Positions 9,579 to 20,794 of a stretch of 64,000 bases of DNA are shown here, in pieces. A program made the translations under genes and the position numbers. The notes beneath the pieces were generated by a model that saw only the letters and a list, made by a program, of their open reading frames with translations, had not been told where the DNA came from and made no database searches. The stretch comes from Rhizobiales bacterium NRL2. GTDB lineage: Bacteria; Pseudomonadota; Alphaproteobacteria; Minwuiales; Minwuiaceae. The stretch covers positions 4,207,031 to 4,271,030 of the forward strand of contig CP016093.1 of NCBI GenBank assembly GCA_001664005.1. The letters are read 5' to 3'. Within the stretch, counting starts at the first letter, position 1, and every line of letters starts with the position of its first letter.

Positions 9579-10415
9579 ATGAAGTTCGGGACGTTCCACT
9601 TTCCGACCCACTACGGCATCGACATCGCGGAACTGGCGAAAGCGCTGGAGGACCGCGGCTTCGAAAGCCTGTTCGTCTGCGAGCACACCCACATTCCGGT
9701 CAGCCGCCGCACGCCCTTCCCCGGCGGCGGCGATCTGCCGGACCGCTACTACCACACCTACGATCCCTTCGTCGGGCTGAGCTTCGCGGCGGCGGCGACC
9801 GACACCCTGCGACTCGGCACCGGCATCTGCCTGTTGCCCCAGCACGACCCGATCGTCACCGCCAAGGCGACGGCGACGCTGGACCTGCTGTCGGGGGGCC
9901 GCTTCGAGTTCGCCCTCGGCGCCGGCTGGAACGCCGAGGAGATGGAGAACCACGGCGTCGAGTACGACACCCGCTTCAAGGTGATGGAGGACAAGATCAA
10001 GGCCATCAAGGTGCTCTGGACGGAGGAGCACGCCCAGTATCACGGGCCGTTCGTCGACTTCGATCCGGTCATCTCCAGCCCCAAGCCGGCGCAGAGTCCG
10101 CACCCGCCGGTGCTCTTCGGCGGCGAGACCGACCACACGCTCAAGCGCGTCGTGCAGCTGGGCGACGGCTGGTTTCCGCGCGCGGGGCCGAAGTTCGAGC
10201 CCGGCGAGGGCATGGCGCGGCTGAAGCGCATCGCCGAGGAGAACGACCGCAAGCCTTCGGACTTCACCGTCAGCGTCTTCCGCGCCCCGCCCGATGCGGC
10301 GACGCTGGAATCATACCGCGAGGCCGGCATCGACCGGGTGCTGTTCGACGTCCCCGACGAGGGCCGCGACGCGGTGCTGGAACTGCTGGACAAATACGCC
10401 AAGCTGATCGAGTAG
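9579..10415 (+). CDS. LLM-class flavin-dependent oxidoreductase
   Basis: A 278-residue luciferase-like TIM-barrel enzyme. It starts MKFGTFHFPTHYGID and carries the family stretches LRLGTGICLLPQHDP, LSGGRFEFALGAGWNAEEMENHG and HPPVLFGGETDHTLKRV. The length and these motifs fit the subfamily usually annotated as F420-dependent; cofactor F420 versus FMN cannot be decided here. The gene starts 22 bp after the lysozyme-like gene with GGGAGGA upstream. No reductase partner is adjacent. Confidence 0.88.
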   Translation: MKFGTFHFPTHYGIDIAELAKALEDRGFESLFVCEHTHIPVSRRTPFPGGGDLPDRYYHTYDPFVGLSFAAAATDTLRLGTGICLLPQHDPIVTAKATATLDLLSGGRFEFALGAGWNAEEMENHGVEYDTRFKVMEDKIKAIKVLWTEEHAQYHGPFVDFDPVISSPKPAQSPHPPVLFGGETDHTLKRVVQLGDGWFPRAGPKFEPGEGMARLKRIAEENDRKPSDFTVSVFRAPPDAATLESYREAGIDRVLFDVPDEGRDAVLELLDKYAKLIE

Positions 10416-10450
10416 AAACCGCCCGGCACGCCCACGAGGCTCATTCCGGC

Positions 10451-10574
10451 CGAGTCCTGCGCGGCGCGAAGTGCCGGTGCGGGACCCATGCCCGAGCTTT
10501 CCCGGAAGCGCGGCGGCAGACGCCAATACTCTGGCGTGGGTCCCGGGTTCCGGCTGTGCCGGCCCCAGGACTCG
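10451..10574. repeat. REPIN-like inverted element, family C
   Basis: Starts CGAGTCCTGCGCGG and ends CCCCAGGACTCG; inside are GCGGGACCCATGCCCGAG and GCGTGGGTCCCGGG, also inverted with respect to each other. A second copy of the same 124-nt layout is at 52048-52171. It fills most of the convergent gap between the LLM oxidoreductase and the acyl-CoA dehydrogenase, and could also stop transcription from both sides. Confidence 0.75.
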
Positions 10575-10595
10575 CCCAAGGGATGCCGATATGCC

Positions 10596-11753
10596 TCAGG
10601 CGTAGGGCACCGCGATCTTGCCGATCTTCTCGCGGGCGATGATCATCTTCTGGATCTGCGCCGTGCCGTCGCCGATCTGCAGGCCCATGATGTCGCGCAG
10701 ACGCTGCTGGTGCGGGGTGTCCTTCGCGTAGCCCATGTGGCCATGCAGCAGGATGCACTGGTGCACCGTCTCGAAGGCGGTCTGCGGCGCGAACCACTTG
10801 CACATCGCCGCTTCCGCCGTGTGCTTCAGACCCTGATCGCGCAGCCACAGCGTCTGGTAGCAGAGCAGTTCGGCGGCGCGGAGCTTGGTCTCGGCCACGG
10901 CCAGCGGCTCGGTGACGCCCTGGTATTTCGCGATCGGATGGCCGAAGGCGGTGCGCTGCTGCACCCATTCCCAGGTCTCCTCCAGGGAGGCCTTCGCGCA
11001 GCCGATGACCTGCAGGCCGATCAGCGCCCGCGAATAGTCGAAGCCGGCCATCACCTCGCGGAATCCCGCGCCTTCGGCGCCCAGGCGGTGCTCGTCGCCC
11101 ACCCGGACATCGTCGAAGAAGACCGAGCCGCGGCCCACCGCCACCGAACCCACGTCGTCGAAGGTGGAAGTGGAGACGCCGGGGGCATCCATCGGCACCA
11201 GGAAGGCGGTGACGCCGCGCGCGCCGTCCTCCGGCGTGCCGGTCCGGGCGACGGCGATGATCCACTTCGCCTGGGCAGCGCAGGAAATCGAGGTCTTCTC
11301 CCCGTTCAGCACGTAGCCCGCATTGGTGCGCTCCGCCTTGGTGACCAGATTGGCCGCATCGGAGCCGCCGCGTGGCTCGGTTAGGCCGAGCGCGATCAGG
11401 TCCTGGCCCGAGGTGAGCCGGGGCACGCAGGCATTCTTCATCGCCTCGGAGCCATGGCTGGCGACGATGTCGCCCAACAGCGAGGTCAGCAGCGGCGCGT
11501 AGGAGACCGACAGGTCGCCCCAGCCGATCTGCTCGATCAGCATGCCCGACGTCACGCCGTCGATGCCGGAGCCGCCATATTCCATCGGCAGATCGGCGCC
11601 GAGCAGGCCGAGCGCGCCCATTTCCTCCAGCAGGCCGTCCTCGAAGCCGCCTTCGGCCTCGCGCGCCTGGTAGCGCGGCTGGAGCCGGTCGGCGGCGAAG
11701 CGCCGGGCTGTGTCGCGGAACGCGCGCTGTTCCTCGGTAAAGCCGAATTCCAT
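10596..11753 (-). CDS. Acyl-CoA dehydrogenase with Asp at the catalytic-base motif
   Basis: A 385-residue FAD enzyme of the acyl-CoA dehydrogenase superfamily. Visible family stretches are EEQRAFRDTARRFA near the N terminus, ALGLTEPRGGSDAANL (FAD/substrate loop), LNGEKTSIS and the C-terminal AQIQKMIIAREKIG. The usual catalytic IYEGT is here IGDGT, so the base would be D362 instead of Glu. That change is known in some dehydrogenases acting on alicyclic acyl-CoAs; the substrate here is unknown. The next gene upstream on this strand is a small zinc-ribbon protein, 46 bp away. Confidence 0.9.
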   Translation of the reverse strand: MEFGFTEEQRAFRDTARRFAADRLQPRYQAREAEGGFEDGLLEEMGALGLLGADLPMEYGGSGIDGVTSGMLIEQIGWGDLSVSYAPLLTSLLGDIVASHGSEAMKNACVPRLTSGQDLIALGLTEPRGGSDAANLVTKAERTNAGYVLNGEKTSISCAAQAKWIIAVARTGTPEDGARGVTAFLVPMDAPGVSTSTFDDVGSVAVGRGSVFFDDVRVGDEHRLGAEGAGFREVMAGFDYSRALIGLQVIGCAKASLEETWEWVQQRTAFGHPIAKYQGVTEPLAVAETKLRAAELLCYQTLWLRDQGLKHTAEAAMCKWFAPQTAFETVHQCILLHGHMGYAKDTPHQQRLRDIMGLQIGDGTAQIQKMIIAREKIGKIAVPYA

Positions 11754-11799
11754 GGCCCGGATCCTCCCCTGATCAGGCTGAATGTCGCCGTGGCCGGCG

Positions 11800-12021
11800 C
11801 TACTGGCCGCAATTGCTGCAGGGCGTGCCCGGCGCGGTGAAGGCGCCGCAGTTGCCGCACTTCACCAGATCGACCGCCTGGCCGTCCGATTCGGTCCCGC
11901 GCCCCTTCTTCCGCGTCTTCCGCGCCGCCGGCTGGCGGCCGTCGGAGGCCCGGGAGATCATCCTGAAGCCGTAGAGCACGGCGACGATGATCGCGATAAG
12001 CAGCAATATCTTCCACAGCAT
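11800..12021 (-). CDS. Small membrane-anchored zinc-ribbon protein
   Basis: A 73-residue protein: an N-terminal membrane helix (LWKILLLIAIIVAVLYGF), a basic linker, and a C-terminal four-Cys ribbon, CGNC then CSNC. It resembles short PP0621-like zinc-ribbon proteins of proteobacteria; no function is known. The start is uncertain. ATG 12021 puts the helix at the N terminus, as in relatives, but has a poor ribosome site. An in-frame ATG at 12096 has GGGAG 8 bp upstream and would add 25 residues. Confidence 0.65.
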   Translation of the reverse strand: MLWKILLLIAIIVAVLYGFRMISRASDGRQPAARKTRKKGRGTESDGQAVDLVKCGNCGAFTAPGTPCSNCGQ

Positions 12022-12137
12022 GGGGCCGGACAGTACCGGCAATCGGCGGACCTGAAAACGGCCTTTCGATTCGCCATATCGCTCCCGATCTGGCATGAGT
12101 ATGGCTCCCGCCGAAACTGGATGAAGACAGGACGAAG

Positions 12138-13994
12138 TTGGCCTTTCCCAAGCACTTCCTGGATGAACTGCGCGCCCGCACGAACGTCGTGGAGCTGGTC
12201 GGCCGGCGCGTCCAGTTGAAGAAGCGGGGCCGCGACCACTGGGGCTGCTGCCCCTTCCATGGCGAGAAGACCGCCTCCTTCAAGGTTTCCGAGGACCGCG
12301 ACGACTATCACTGCTTCGGCTGCGGCGCCCACGGCTCGGCCTTCGATTTCGTCATGCAGATCGAGGGGCTGTCCTTCCCCGAGGCGGTGGAGCGCCTGGC
12401 CGAGGCTGCCGGCATGGACGTGCCGAAGATGCAGCCGGAGGACCGCCAGAAGGCCGACCGCATGTCGCGCCTGGCCGAGGCCAACGAGGCGGCGGCGAAA
12501 TGGTTCGCCGCCCAGCTTCACGGCGCCGCCGGCGCGGAGGCGCGCGCCTATCTGGAGCGCCGGGGCGTCGGCGCGAAGGCCGTCGGCGACTTCCGCCTGG
12601 GCTTCGCGCCGGACCGCAATGACGGGCTGAAGTCGGCGCTGCTGGACCGCGGCTTCACCGAGGCGGAGCAGATCGAGGCCGGCCTGATCGCGAAGCCCGA
12701 TGATGGCCGGGCGGCCTATGACCGCTTCCGCAACCGCCTGATGTTTCCCATCGCCGACCGCCGGGGCCGGGTCATCGCCTTCGGCGGCCGGGCGCTGGGC
12801 GAGGCGCGGGCGAAGTACCTGAACAGCCCGGAGACGCCGCTGTTCCACAAGTCCCGCGCGCTCTACAACCTGGCCATGGCGCGGGAAGCGGCGCGCGACG
12901 CCGGCACCGTGATCGTGGCCGAGGGCTACATGGACGTGATCGCGCTGGCCGAGGCCGGTTTCCGCCACGCCGTCGCGCCGCTGGGCACGGCGGTGACCGA
13001 GGACCAGATCGCCCTGCTCTGGCAGATGACCGCCGAGCCCGTGTTCTGCCTGGACGGCGACGCGGCAGGCCTGCGCGCGGCGCAACGGGCCGCCGAACGC
13101 GCGCTGCCGGTCCTTAAGCCGGGCAAGTCGCTGCGCTTCGCGCTGTTGCCCGAAGGCCTCGATCCCGACGACATGGTGCGCAGCCAGGGCCCGGACGCCA
13201 TGCGCGAACTGCTGGGCCGGACCGCCGGCATCGCCGAGACGCTCTGGCGCGCGGCGACAGCGGACCGCGAACTGGGGACGCCCGAACGGCGCGCGGCTCT
13301 GGAGAAGGATCTCGAACGCCTGGCCTTCCAGATCGCCGACGAGACCATCCGCCGTCACTTCCTGGACGATTTCCGCGCCCGCGCCCGCGCCGCCTTCCGG
13401 CGTCCGTCAAGGCGCGACGACCGGCCCTGGCGTCCCGGGCAACCGGGCCAGCGCGGTTTTCGCCGCGAGGAGGAAGACCTGACGGCGCTGCGGGCCTCCC
13501 TGCCCGCCAACGCCGGCCGCGTGCCCGAGGAAACCATCGTCGCCGCGCTGCTGGCCTGGCCGGAACTGCTCGAGGAATTCGGCGAGCAACTGGATGCGTT
13601 GCAATTGCGCCACGATGATCTGGATCGGGCGCTCGTCATCATGCGCGACGCGGCGATGCGGCAGGCGGAGCTTGACAGCGGCGCGTTGTCACGCCATCTC
13701 CTTGCGGCTGGCTACGAACGATTGATCGCGCGCCTGAGTGCGCCGAACGCCGCTAGGCTGAGCTTCAAGAGCCGCAAGGATACTCCCTACAGCGAGATAA
13801 GGGAGCAATTCGACGCAACGCTGCACCACTATCGCATCGAGGCGGTGCAGGAGGAGTTGAATGAGGCGGTTACCATTGCCCGACGGGAACTGAGCGCCGA
13901 GGCGTTCGACCGGGTATCCGCGCTCAAGTTGGAGTTGGACCGCCTCATGGCCAGCGAGCCGACCGCAAGCGGCGTCGCCCAGGCCGAGGCGTGA
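12138..13994 (+). CDS. dnaG: DNA primase DnaG
   Basis: A 618-residue primase that makes RNA primers for replication. The zinc-binding domain ligands are C38, H41, C59 and C62 (CPFHGEK, CFGC). The RNA polymerase core follows, with the TOPRIM glutamate in [13 protein letters not shown] and the metal motif [10 protein letters not shown]. The C-terminal part (from about residue 430) is the variable DnaB-interaction region. The start is TTG at 12138 with AGGACGA just upstream; the protein then begins at the conserved [14 protein letters not shown]. Its stop overlaps an in-frame GTG and is 20 bp before rpoD, the usual dnaG-rpoD arrangement. Confidence 0.97.
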   Translation: MAFPKHFLDELRARTNVVELVGRRVQLKKRGRDHWGCCPFHGEKTASFKVSEDRDDYHCFGCGAHGSAFDFVMQIEGLSFPEAVERLAEAAGMDVPKMQPEDRQKADRMSRLAEANEAAAKWFAAQLHGAAGAEARAYLERRGVGAKAVGDFRLGFAPDRNDGLKSALLDRGFTEAEQIEAGLIAKPDDGRAAYDRFRNRLMFPIADRRGRVIAFGGRALGEARAKYLNSPETPLFHKSRALYNLAMAREAARDAGTVIVAEGYMDVIALAEAGFRHAVAPLGTAVTEDQIALLWQMTAEPVFCLDGDAAGLRAAQRAAERALPVLKPGKSLRFALLPEGLDPDDMVRSQGPDAMRELLGRTAGIAETLWRAATADRELGTPERRAALEKDLERLAFQIADETIRRHFLDDFRARARAAFRRPSRRDDRPWRPGQPGQRGFRREEEDLTALRASLPANAGRVPEETIVAALLAWPELLEEFGEQLDALQLRHDDLDRALVIMRDAAMRQAELDSGALSRHLLAAGYERLIARLSAPNAARLSFKSRKDTPYSEIREQFDATLHHYRIEAVQEELNEAVTIARRELSAEAFDRVSALKLELDRLMASEPTASGVAQAEA

Positions 13995-14014
13995 ACAGAA
14001 ACGACAGGACACAC

Positions 14015-16027
<2,013 letters not shown>

Positions 16028-16060
16028 ACCGACTGCTGACCGGCGTCCCTCCCCTCCTTG

Positions 16061-16163
16061 TCATGCCCGCCGCCATCCGGCGCGCGGGCATCGAGGGCCC
16101 ATGGGACTCCGGGACCCGGTTTCTGCCGATCCCCGAGTGGCGCCAAAGCCATCGGGGATGACG
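16061..16163. repeat. Palindromic element after rpoD, family A-related
   Basis: Two hairpins. The first has arms ATGCCCGC (16063-16070) and GCGGGCAT (16084-16091); the second ATCCCCGA (16129-16136) and TCGGGGAT (16152-16159). The outer edges are TCAT and ATGAC, as in the family A elements. No T-run follows, so a role as rpoD terminator is unproven. Confidence 0.6.
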
Positions 16164-16260
16164 TCAGGACGATGCAGCCCTGAGCCGCGCCGGCGACCCA
16201 TTCCCTTGCGCCCGGCAATCGGCTAGCTATCGGACTGGTTGTTCCTGGGGAGGGGAGCCT

Positions 16261-17472
16261 TTGGCTCATCGTCACGTGCTGGACGGCGTCACCGTCCTGG
16301 ATTTCACGCAGTTCATCGCCGGTCCGGCCTGTACCCGCCTGATGGCGGAGATGGGTGCGGAGGTGATCAAGATCGAGGTCGCCCCCAACGGCGATCTCTG
16401 CCGCGTCCTGCCCGTGCTGCGGGAGGGACGCTCGGCCTATTTCGTCCAGCACAACCAGGGCAAGAAGTCGGTCTGCGTCGACCTGCGCAACCCGGACGCG
16501 ATCGAGCTGCTCAAGGGGCTGATCGCCCAGGCGGACGTGGTCATCGAGAACTTCTCGCCCGGCGTGATCGGCCGCCTCGGCCTCGGCTGGGACGTGGTCC
16601 ATGCGGTCAATCCGAAGGCGATCATGTGCTCGATCTCGGCCTTCGGCCAGTCGGGACCGCTGAAGGACCTGCCGGGCTTCGACTACATCGCCCAGGCCTT
16701 TTCCGGGGTGACCTCCATGATCGGCGACCCGGACGGCAAGCCGCCCCTGGCGGGACTGGCCGTCGGCGACGTCGGCACCGCCATCTCGGCGCTGGCGGCC
16801 ATCAACGGCGCGCTGTTCCACCGCGAGCGCACCGGCGGGGACGGGCAGTATCTCGACATCTCGCTGGTCGATTTCTACTTCCACGCTCACGAGATCAACG
16901 TGCAGACCTATTCGATGTCGGGCGACACGCCCCATCGTTCGGGCAGCCTGCATCCGCTGGTGGCGCCGCTCGGCATCTACCAGGCGAAGACCGGCTTCAT
17001 CGTCATCGTCGCCATCGGCGAGCAGTGGGAACGGCTGTGCCGCGCCATGGAGCGTCCCGATCTGCGCGAGGACACGCGCTTCGCCACGCCCGAGAAGCGG
17101 CTGGAAAACCGCGAGACCCTGTCCGACCTGATCGAGGCCTGGCTGGGCGGTTTCGAATCGGACGCCGCCGCCATCGCCGCGCTGGAGAAGGCCCGCGTGC
17201 CGGTGGCGCCGGTGCTGAGCGTCGCGGAGGCGACCAACCACCCGCACCTGATCGGCCGCGGCACCGTGCGCACGATCCACGACCGCGGCGTCGGCACCTT
17301 CCGCATTCCCGGCATGCCGCTGCGCTTTTCCGACTTCCCCGGCGAACTGGATCTGACCGCGCCCTTCCTGGGCGAGCACAACGCCGAGGTGCTGCAGAGC
17401 CGGCTGGGCCTCGACGACGCGCGGCTGGCCGCGCTGCGCGAAGCCGGTGTGCTGGTGGAAGCGCGGCGCTGA
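16261..17472 (+). CDS. Family III CoA-transferase (CaiB/BaiF)
   Basis: A 403-residue CoA-transferase that moves CoA between carboxylic acids. Family signatures are [30 protein letters not shown], the [11 protein letters not shown] stretch, and the catalytic Asp at D170 in [10 protein letters not shown]. The start is TTG 16261; GGGGAGGGGAG stands a few bases upstream and no better ATG exists. No enoyl-CoA hydratase or other partner is adjacent, so the acyl substrate cannot be inferred. Roughly 230 bp upstream are the rpoD 3' palindromes. Confidence 0.93.
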   Translation: MAHRHVLDGVTVLDFTQFIAGPACTRLMAEMGAEVIKIEVAPNGDLCRVLPVLREGRSAYFVQHNQGKKSVCVDLRNPDAIELLKGLIAQADVVIENFSPGVIGRLGLGWDVVHAVNPKAIMCSISAFGQSGPLKDLPGFDYIAQAFSGVTSMIGDPDGKPPLAGLAVGDVGTAISALAAINGALFHRERTGGDGQYLDISLVDFYFHAHEINVQTYSMSGDTPHRSGSLHPLVAPLGIYQAKTGFIVIVAIGEQWERLCRAMERPDLREDTRFATPEKRLENRETLSDLIEAWLGGFESDAAAIAALEKARVPVAPVLSVAEATNHPHLIGRGTVRTIHDRGVGTFRIPGMPLRFSDFPGELDLTAPFLGEHNAEVLQSRLGLDDARLAALREAGVLVEARR

Positions 17473-17571
17473 CCGCCGCCGCCGCCCCGTCCGGTCGGGC
17501 CCGGTTGGATCGCGGCCCTCCAGCGCCTACAGTAGTGCGGCCTGCCGCGATCTGGAGTAGCCGTCATCGCC

Positions 17572-18768
17572 ATGGGTGAATCCGAGGAGAGCGCCGACGC
17601 CTTCACCCTGAAGGTGACGGGCGACATCTCGACCGTCGCCGCCGAGGACTGGGACGCCTGTGCGGGCGGTGACAATCCCTTCGTCTGCCACGCCTTTCTG
17701 CTGGCGCTCGAGGAATCCGGCTGCGCCAGCGCCGAGGAGGGCTGGATGCCGCAGCACCTGCTGCTGGAGGATCCCGCGGGGCGGCTGGTCGGCGCGGCGC
17801 CCATGTACGTGAAGTCCCACAGTCAGGGCGAGTACGTCTTCGATCACGGCTGGGCCAACGCCTTCGAGCGCGCCGGCGGGCGCTATTACCCGAAGCTGCA
17901 GATCGCCGTGCCCTTCACGCCGGCCACGGGCCCGCGCCTGCTGGTCCGCGCGGGCGAGGATCATGCCCATGTCGTGCGCATGCTGCTGCAGGGGGCGGTG
18001 CGCGTGGCCGAGCAGTTCGACGTCTCCAGCCTGCACGTCACCTACCCCACCGAAGCCGAGGCGGAGATCGGCCGCGAGTTCGGCCTGCTCCACCGCACCG
18101 GCGAGCAGTTCCATTGGTTCAACGAGGGCTACGCGGATTTCGAAGCCTTCCTCGCCGCGCTTTCGTCACGCAAGCGCAAGGCCATCCGCAAGGAGCGCCG
18201 CGAGGCGCTCGCCAACGGCATCGAGGTCGAGGAAGTCACCGGCGACGCCCTGAGCGAGGATCACTGGGACGCGTTCTACGCGTTCTACATGGACACCGGC
18301 AGCCGCAAGTGGGGCCGGCCCTATCTCAACCGGCGCTTCTTCTCGCTGCTGGGCGAGCGGCTGGGCGACCGCGTCGTGCTGATGCTGGCGAAGCGCGAGG
18401 GCCGCTACATCGCAGGCGCCCTCAATCTCGCCGGGACCCGGGCGCTCTACGGCCGCTACTGGGGCTGCGTCGAGGACCACCGCTTCCTGCACTTCGAGCT
18501 CTGCTACTACCGCGCCATCGACTGGGCGATCCGCCACGGGCTCCAACGCGTCGAGGCGGGCGCGCAGGGGCCGCACAAGCTGGCCCGCGGCTACCTGCCG
18601 GTGACGACGCACTCGGTGCACTGGATCGCCGATCCCGGCTTCCGCCGCGCGGTCGCCGAGTATCTGGAGCACGAACGCCGCGAGGTGGAGCGGGAGATGG
18701 ACTATCTCGGCGAGCTCTCGCCCTTCCGCAAGGACGGCCCCCACAAGCCGGACGAAGACGCGATCTGA
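17572..18768 (+). CDS. FemAB/GNAT-like protein (DUF482 family)
   Basis: A 398-residue member of the family once called DUF482, annotated as GNAT/peptidoglycan-biosynthesis-like. Recognisable stretches are NPFVCHAFLLALEESGCAS near the N terminus, AFLAALSSRKRKAIRKERR in the middle, and a C-terminal acyltransferase-like half with GALNLAGTRALYGRYWGC and FELCYYRAIDWAI. No signal peptide or membrane helix is seen. Its biochemical role is not established. It converges on the copper chaperone gene, with 21 bp between stops. Confidence 0.85.
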   Translation: MGESEESADAFTLKVTGDISTVAAEDWDACAGGDNPFVCHAFLLALEESGCASAEEGWMPQHLLLEDPAGRLVGAAPMYVKSHSQGEYVFDHGWANAFERAGGRYYPKLQIAVPFTPATGPRLLVRAGEDHAHVVRMLLQGAVRVAEQFDVSSLHVTYPTEAEAEIGREFGLLHRTGEQFHWFNEGYADFEAFLAALSSRKRKAIRKERREALANGIEVEEVTGDALSEDHWDAFYAFYMDTGSRKWGRPYLNRRFFSLLGERLGDRVVLMLAKREGRYIAGALNLAGTRALYGRYWGCVEDHRFLHFELCYYRAIDWAIRHGLQRVEAGAQGPHKLARGYLPVTTHSVHWIADPGFRRAVAEYLEHERREVEREMDYLGELSPFRKDGPHKPDEDAI

Positions 18769-18789
18769 GCGTCGAAACCTCCCGCGTCC

Positions 18790-19227
18790 CTATTCCCGCG
18801 GCTTGACGGTCAGCTTGACCTCGATTTCGCCGGCGTGCTCGAAGATCAGGGTGACGGGAATGCGGTCGCCGGCTTCCACCTTCTGGGTCAGGCCCATGAT
18901 CATCAGGTGCAGCCCGCCGGGTTCGAGTTCCGCGCCGCCGAAGGGATTGATCTCGACCGCCTCCACGGGCCGCATGCGCATCACGCCGTCGACCTCCGAG
19001 TGGCCGTGCAGTTCCACCCGGTCGGCCTGCGCCGAGCGTGCGCCGACCAGCCGGTCAGGCGTCTCCTTCATCGAAATGATCTCGAAATAGCCCGCCATGA
19101 CCTTCGCCATGCCGATCGGCGCGGGCGTCCATGGATCGGCGATGTGGATGCCGCCCTTCTCGTAGTCGTGGGCCAGGGCCGGACCGCAGAGCAGCAGGAC
19201 AATGAAAAGCAGGAAGCGGCGCGGCAT
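18790..19227 (-). CDS. Periplasmic copper chaperone PCu(A)C
   Basis: A 145-residue exported protein that carries Cu(I), typically toward the CuA site of cytochrome oxidase. A signal peptide (RRFLLFIVLLLCGPALA) precedes HDYEKGG. The full copper motif H-x10-M-x21-H-x-M is present and the spacings count out exactly: ELHGH supplies the first His, VMRM the first Met, and GLHLM the last pair. The ATG at 19227 has GGAG 9 bp upstream; an upstream in-frame ATG (19320) would bury the signal peptide. It stands alone between convergent and divergent neighbours; no SenC/Sco gene is adjacent. Confidence 0.93.
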   Translation of the reverse strand: MPRRFLLFIVLLLCGPALAHDYEKGGIHIADPWTPAPIGMAKVMAGYFEIISMKETPDRLVGARSAQADRVELHGHSEVDGVMRMRPVEAVEINPFGGAELEPGGLHLMIMGLTQKVEAGDRIPVTLIFEHAGEIEVKLTVKPRE

Positions 19228-19373
19228 GTTCTCGAACTCCTCGAAGGCTGCAGGCGCTGCTTCACTAGCCCAGCCGGCGGACAGTGCGAAGGCGGCGCGG
19301 CGTCGCTCCCCCCGGCGCATGCGCTACGGCCGCGGCAATGGTAGGATTCCGCCGCCGCCAGGGAGAGCCGTTC

Positions 19374-20279
19374 ATGAAGATCGCCGCAGGCCCCGTCATC
19401 GGACCGATCGAGGACTTCGGCGTCCCCGGCGCCTTCGAGGCGCTGGAAATGCGGCCGGGGGCCGACATCGCCCATCTGGCGCTGCGCTATCAGGGCTACA
19501 GCGAAACGGTCTCGAGCCTTTCCGTCGATCGGATGCCGGCGGCGCTGTTCTTCCCCGTCATCGTCAATTTCGGCTCCCGCTTCGTCATCCATCCGGCCGA
19601 CGAGGACGCGGCTGCGCGGGCCCATGACAGCTTCGCCGCCGGCCTGATCGACCGCTTCACGACTGTCCGCTTCCAGGAGCGGGCTGCCTGCATGCAGGCC
19701 GACTTCTCCCCCTTCGGCGCGCGCGCCTTCTTCGGCCGCCCCCTGCACGAGCTGACCGGCCAGGTCGCGGCGCTGGAGGATGTGATCGGCCCATCGGCGC
19801 GGGAGCTGGAAGACCGCCTGCGCGCGGCGCGCGACTGGCCTGCGCGCTTCCGTCTGCTGGATGGCTTCGTCCGCGACAGGCTGGCCCACGCGGCGGCGCC
19901 CCGGGGCGAGGTCGTCCACGCCTGGCGGCTGATCTGTGGGAGCGCGGGCGGGGTCCGCATCGGCGACGTCGCCCGCGAGGTCGGCTGGAGCCGCCGCCAC
20001 CTGATCCAGACCTTCCACGAAGCGGTCGGCCACCGGCCGAAGACCGTCGCCGGCATCCTGCGTTTCCAGCACGCGCTGCGTCTGGCGCATCGAAACGGCT
20101 TCGACTGGGCGGCCACCGCCTACGACGCCGGCTATGCCGATCAGGCGCATCTCGTGCGCAGCTTCGGCCGCTTCGCCGGCCTGAGTCCGACGGCCTATGT
20201 CAGGTCAAATTCGTTCAATATGCGCCAGCCCGAAGTCGGCATGCTCGACGGAACGCAACCGAACGGAGGACCGTCATGA
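19374..20279 (+). CDS. AraC-family transcriptional regulator
   Basis: A 301-residue regulator. The N-terminal half is a ligand-sensing domain without obvious motif; the C-terminal helix-turn-helix pair spans about residues 200-285, with VRIGDVAREVGWSRRHLIQTF and the second-helix signature AATAYDAGYADQAHLVRSFGRFAGLSPTAY cut at its usual place. GGGAGAG precedes the ATG at 19374. Its TGA overlaps the next start (ATGA), so it is translationally coupled to a VOC protein. It could regulate the Rieske genes downstream, but AraC sites are normally direct repeats, not the palindrome seen there. Confidence 0.9.
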   Translation: MKIAAGPVIGPIEDFGVPGAFEALEMRPGADIAHLALRYQGYSETVSSLSVDRMPAALFFPVIVNFGSRFVIHPADEDAAARAHDSFAAGLIDRFTTVRFQERAACMQADFSPFGARAFFGRPLHELTGQVAALEDVIGPSARELEDRLRAARDWPARFRLLDGFVRDRLAHAAAPRGEVVHAWRLICGSAGGVRIGDVAREVGWSRRHLIQTFHEAVGHRPKTVAGILRFQHALRLAHRNGFDWAATAYDAGYADQAHLVRSFGRFAGLSPTAYVRSNSFNMRQPEVGMLDGTQPNGGPS

Positions 20280-20710
20280 GCGCCGATATCGAGCCGCCCC
20301 GCATCTACGCCACCCGCCGCTACCGCGACACGCGCAGCATGATCGACTGGCTGGAAAAGGCCTTCGGCTTCCAGCGTCACTTCATCGTCGACGGCGAGGA
20401 TGGCGGCGTGGCCCACGCCCAGATCGCCTTCGGCTCCGCCATGATGATGATGGGCGATCACCGCGACGACGACTTCTCGAAGAAGGTGGGCGCGCCCGGC
20501 GGGGACTCGGGCGGCCAGTCCGTCTACATCGCCGTCGACGACGCGGATGCGCTGTACGAGCAGGCGAAGGCGGCCGGCGCCGCGATCGAGCGGGAAATCG
20601 CCGACACCCCCTATGGCAGCCGCGAGTTCGGCTGCCGGGACCCGGAGGGCCAGCTGTGGAACTTCGGCACCTACTGGCCCAGAGCCCACGAGGCGCCCGA
20701 AGACGCGTGA
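20276..20710 (+). CDS. VOC-superfamily (glyoxalase/bleomycin-resistance-like) protein
   Basis: A 144-residue beta-alpha-beta-beta-beta fold protein. Typical parts are the N-terminal YRDTRSMIDWLEKAFGF, the central GGQSVYIAVDDADALYEQAKAAGA, and the end GSREFGCRDPEGQLWNFGTY, where the C-terminal Glu/His metal positions of the family would lie. This PhnB-like layout is usually of unknown substrate. It overlaps the AraC gene by 4 bp, so the pair forms one unit. Confidence 0.85.
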   Translation: MSADIEPPRIYATRRYRDTRSMIDWLEKAFGFQRHFIVDGEDGGVAHAQIAFGSAMMMMGDHRDDDFSKKVGAPGGDSGGQSVYIAVDDADALYEQAKAAGAAIEREIADTPYGSREFGCRDPEGQLWNFGTYWPRAHEAPEDA

Positions 20711-20727
20711 CGCGGCGCCGAGCCATC

Positions 20728-20756
20728 TTGACATTTGCACCTCCCCGCCAAATAGT
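20728..20756 (+). promoter_or_regulatory. Candidate sigma-70 promoter of the Rieske operon
   Basis: TTGACA at 20728-20733, 17 nt, then AATAGT at 20751-20756 (4 of 6 to consensus). It stands about 40 bp before the ATG at 20795 and in a patch of unusually high AT for this window. The palindrome at 20753-20770 overlaps its -10 end. Confidence 0.6.
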
Positions 20757-20770
20757 ACGCTAACGTACTA
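20753..20770. promoter_or_regulatory. Perfect palindrome, candidate repressor operator
   Basis: TAGTACG-CTAA-CGTACTA, 7-bp perfect arms with a 4-nt spacer. It begins inside the -10 element and covers the expected transcription start, a place where a dimeric repressor (for example TetR type) would block initiation. No TetR or similar gene is in the window. Confidence 0.6.
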
Positions 20771-20794
20771 AATTGGAACCTGGGGAGGTTCGCC

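Noticed and set aside
19374-20710. AraC regulator as the repressor that binds the palindrome at 20753
   Set aside because: AraC proteins usually bind direct repeats as dimers; a perfect palindrome with 4-nt spacer suits a TetR-type dimer better. It is not ruled out.
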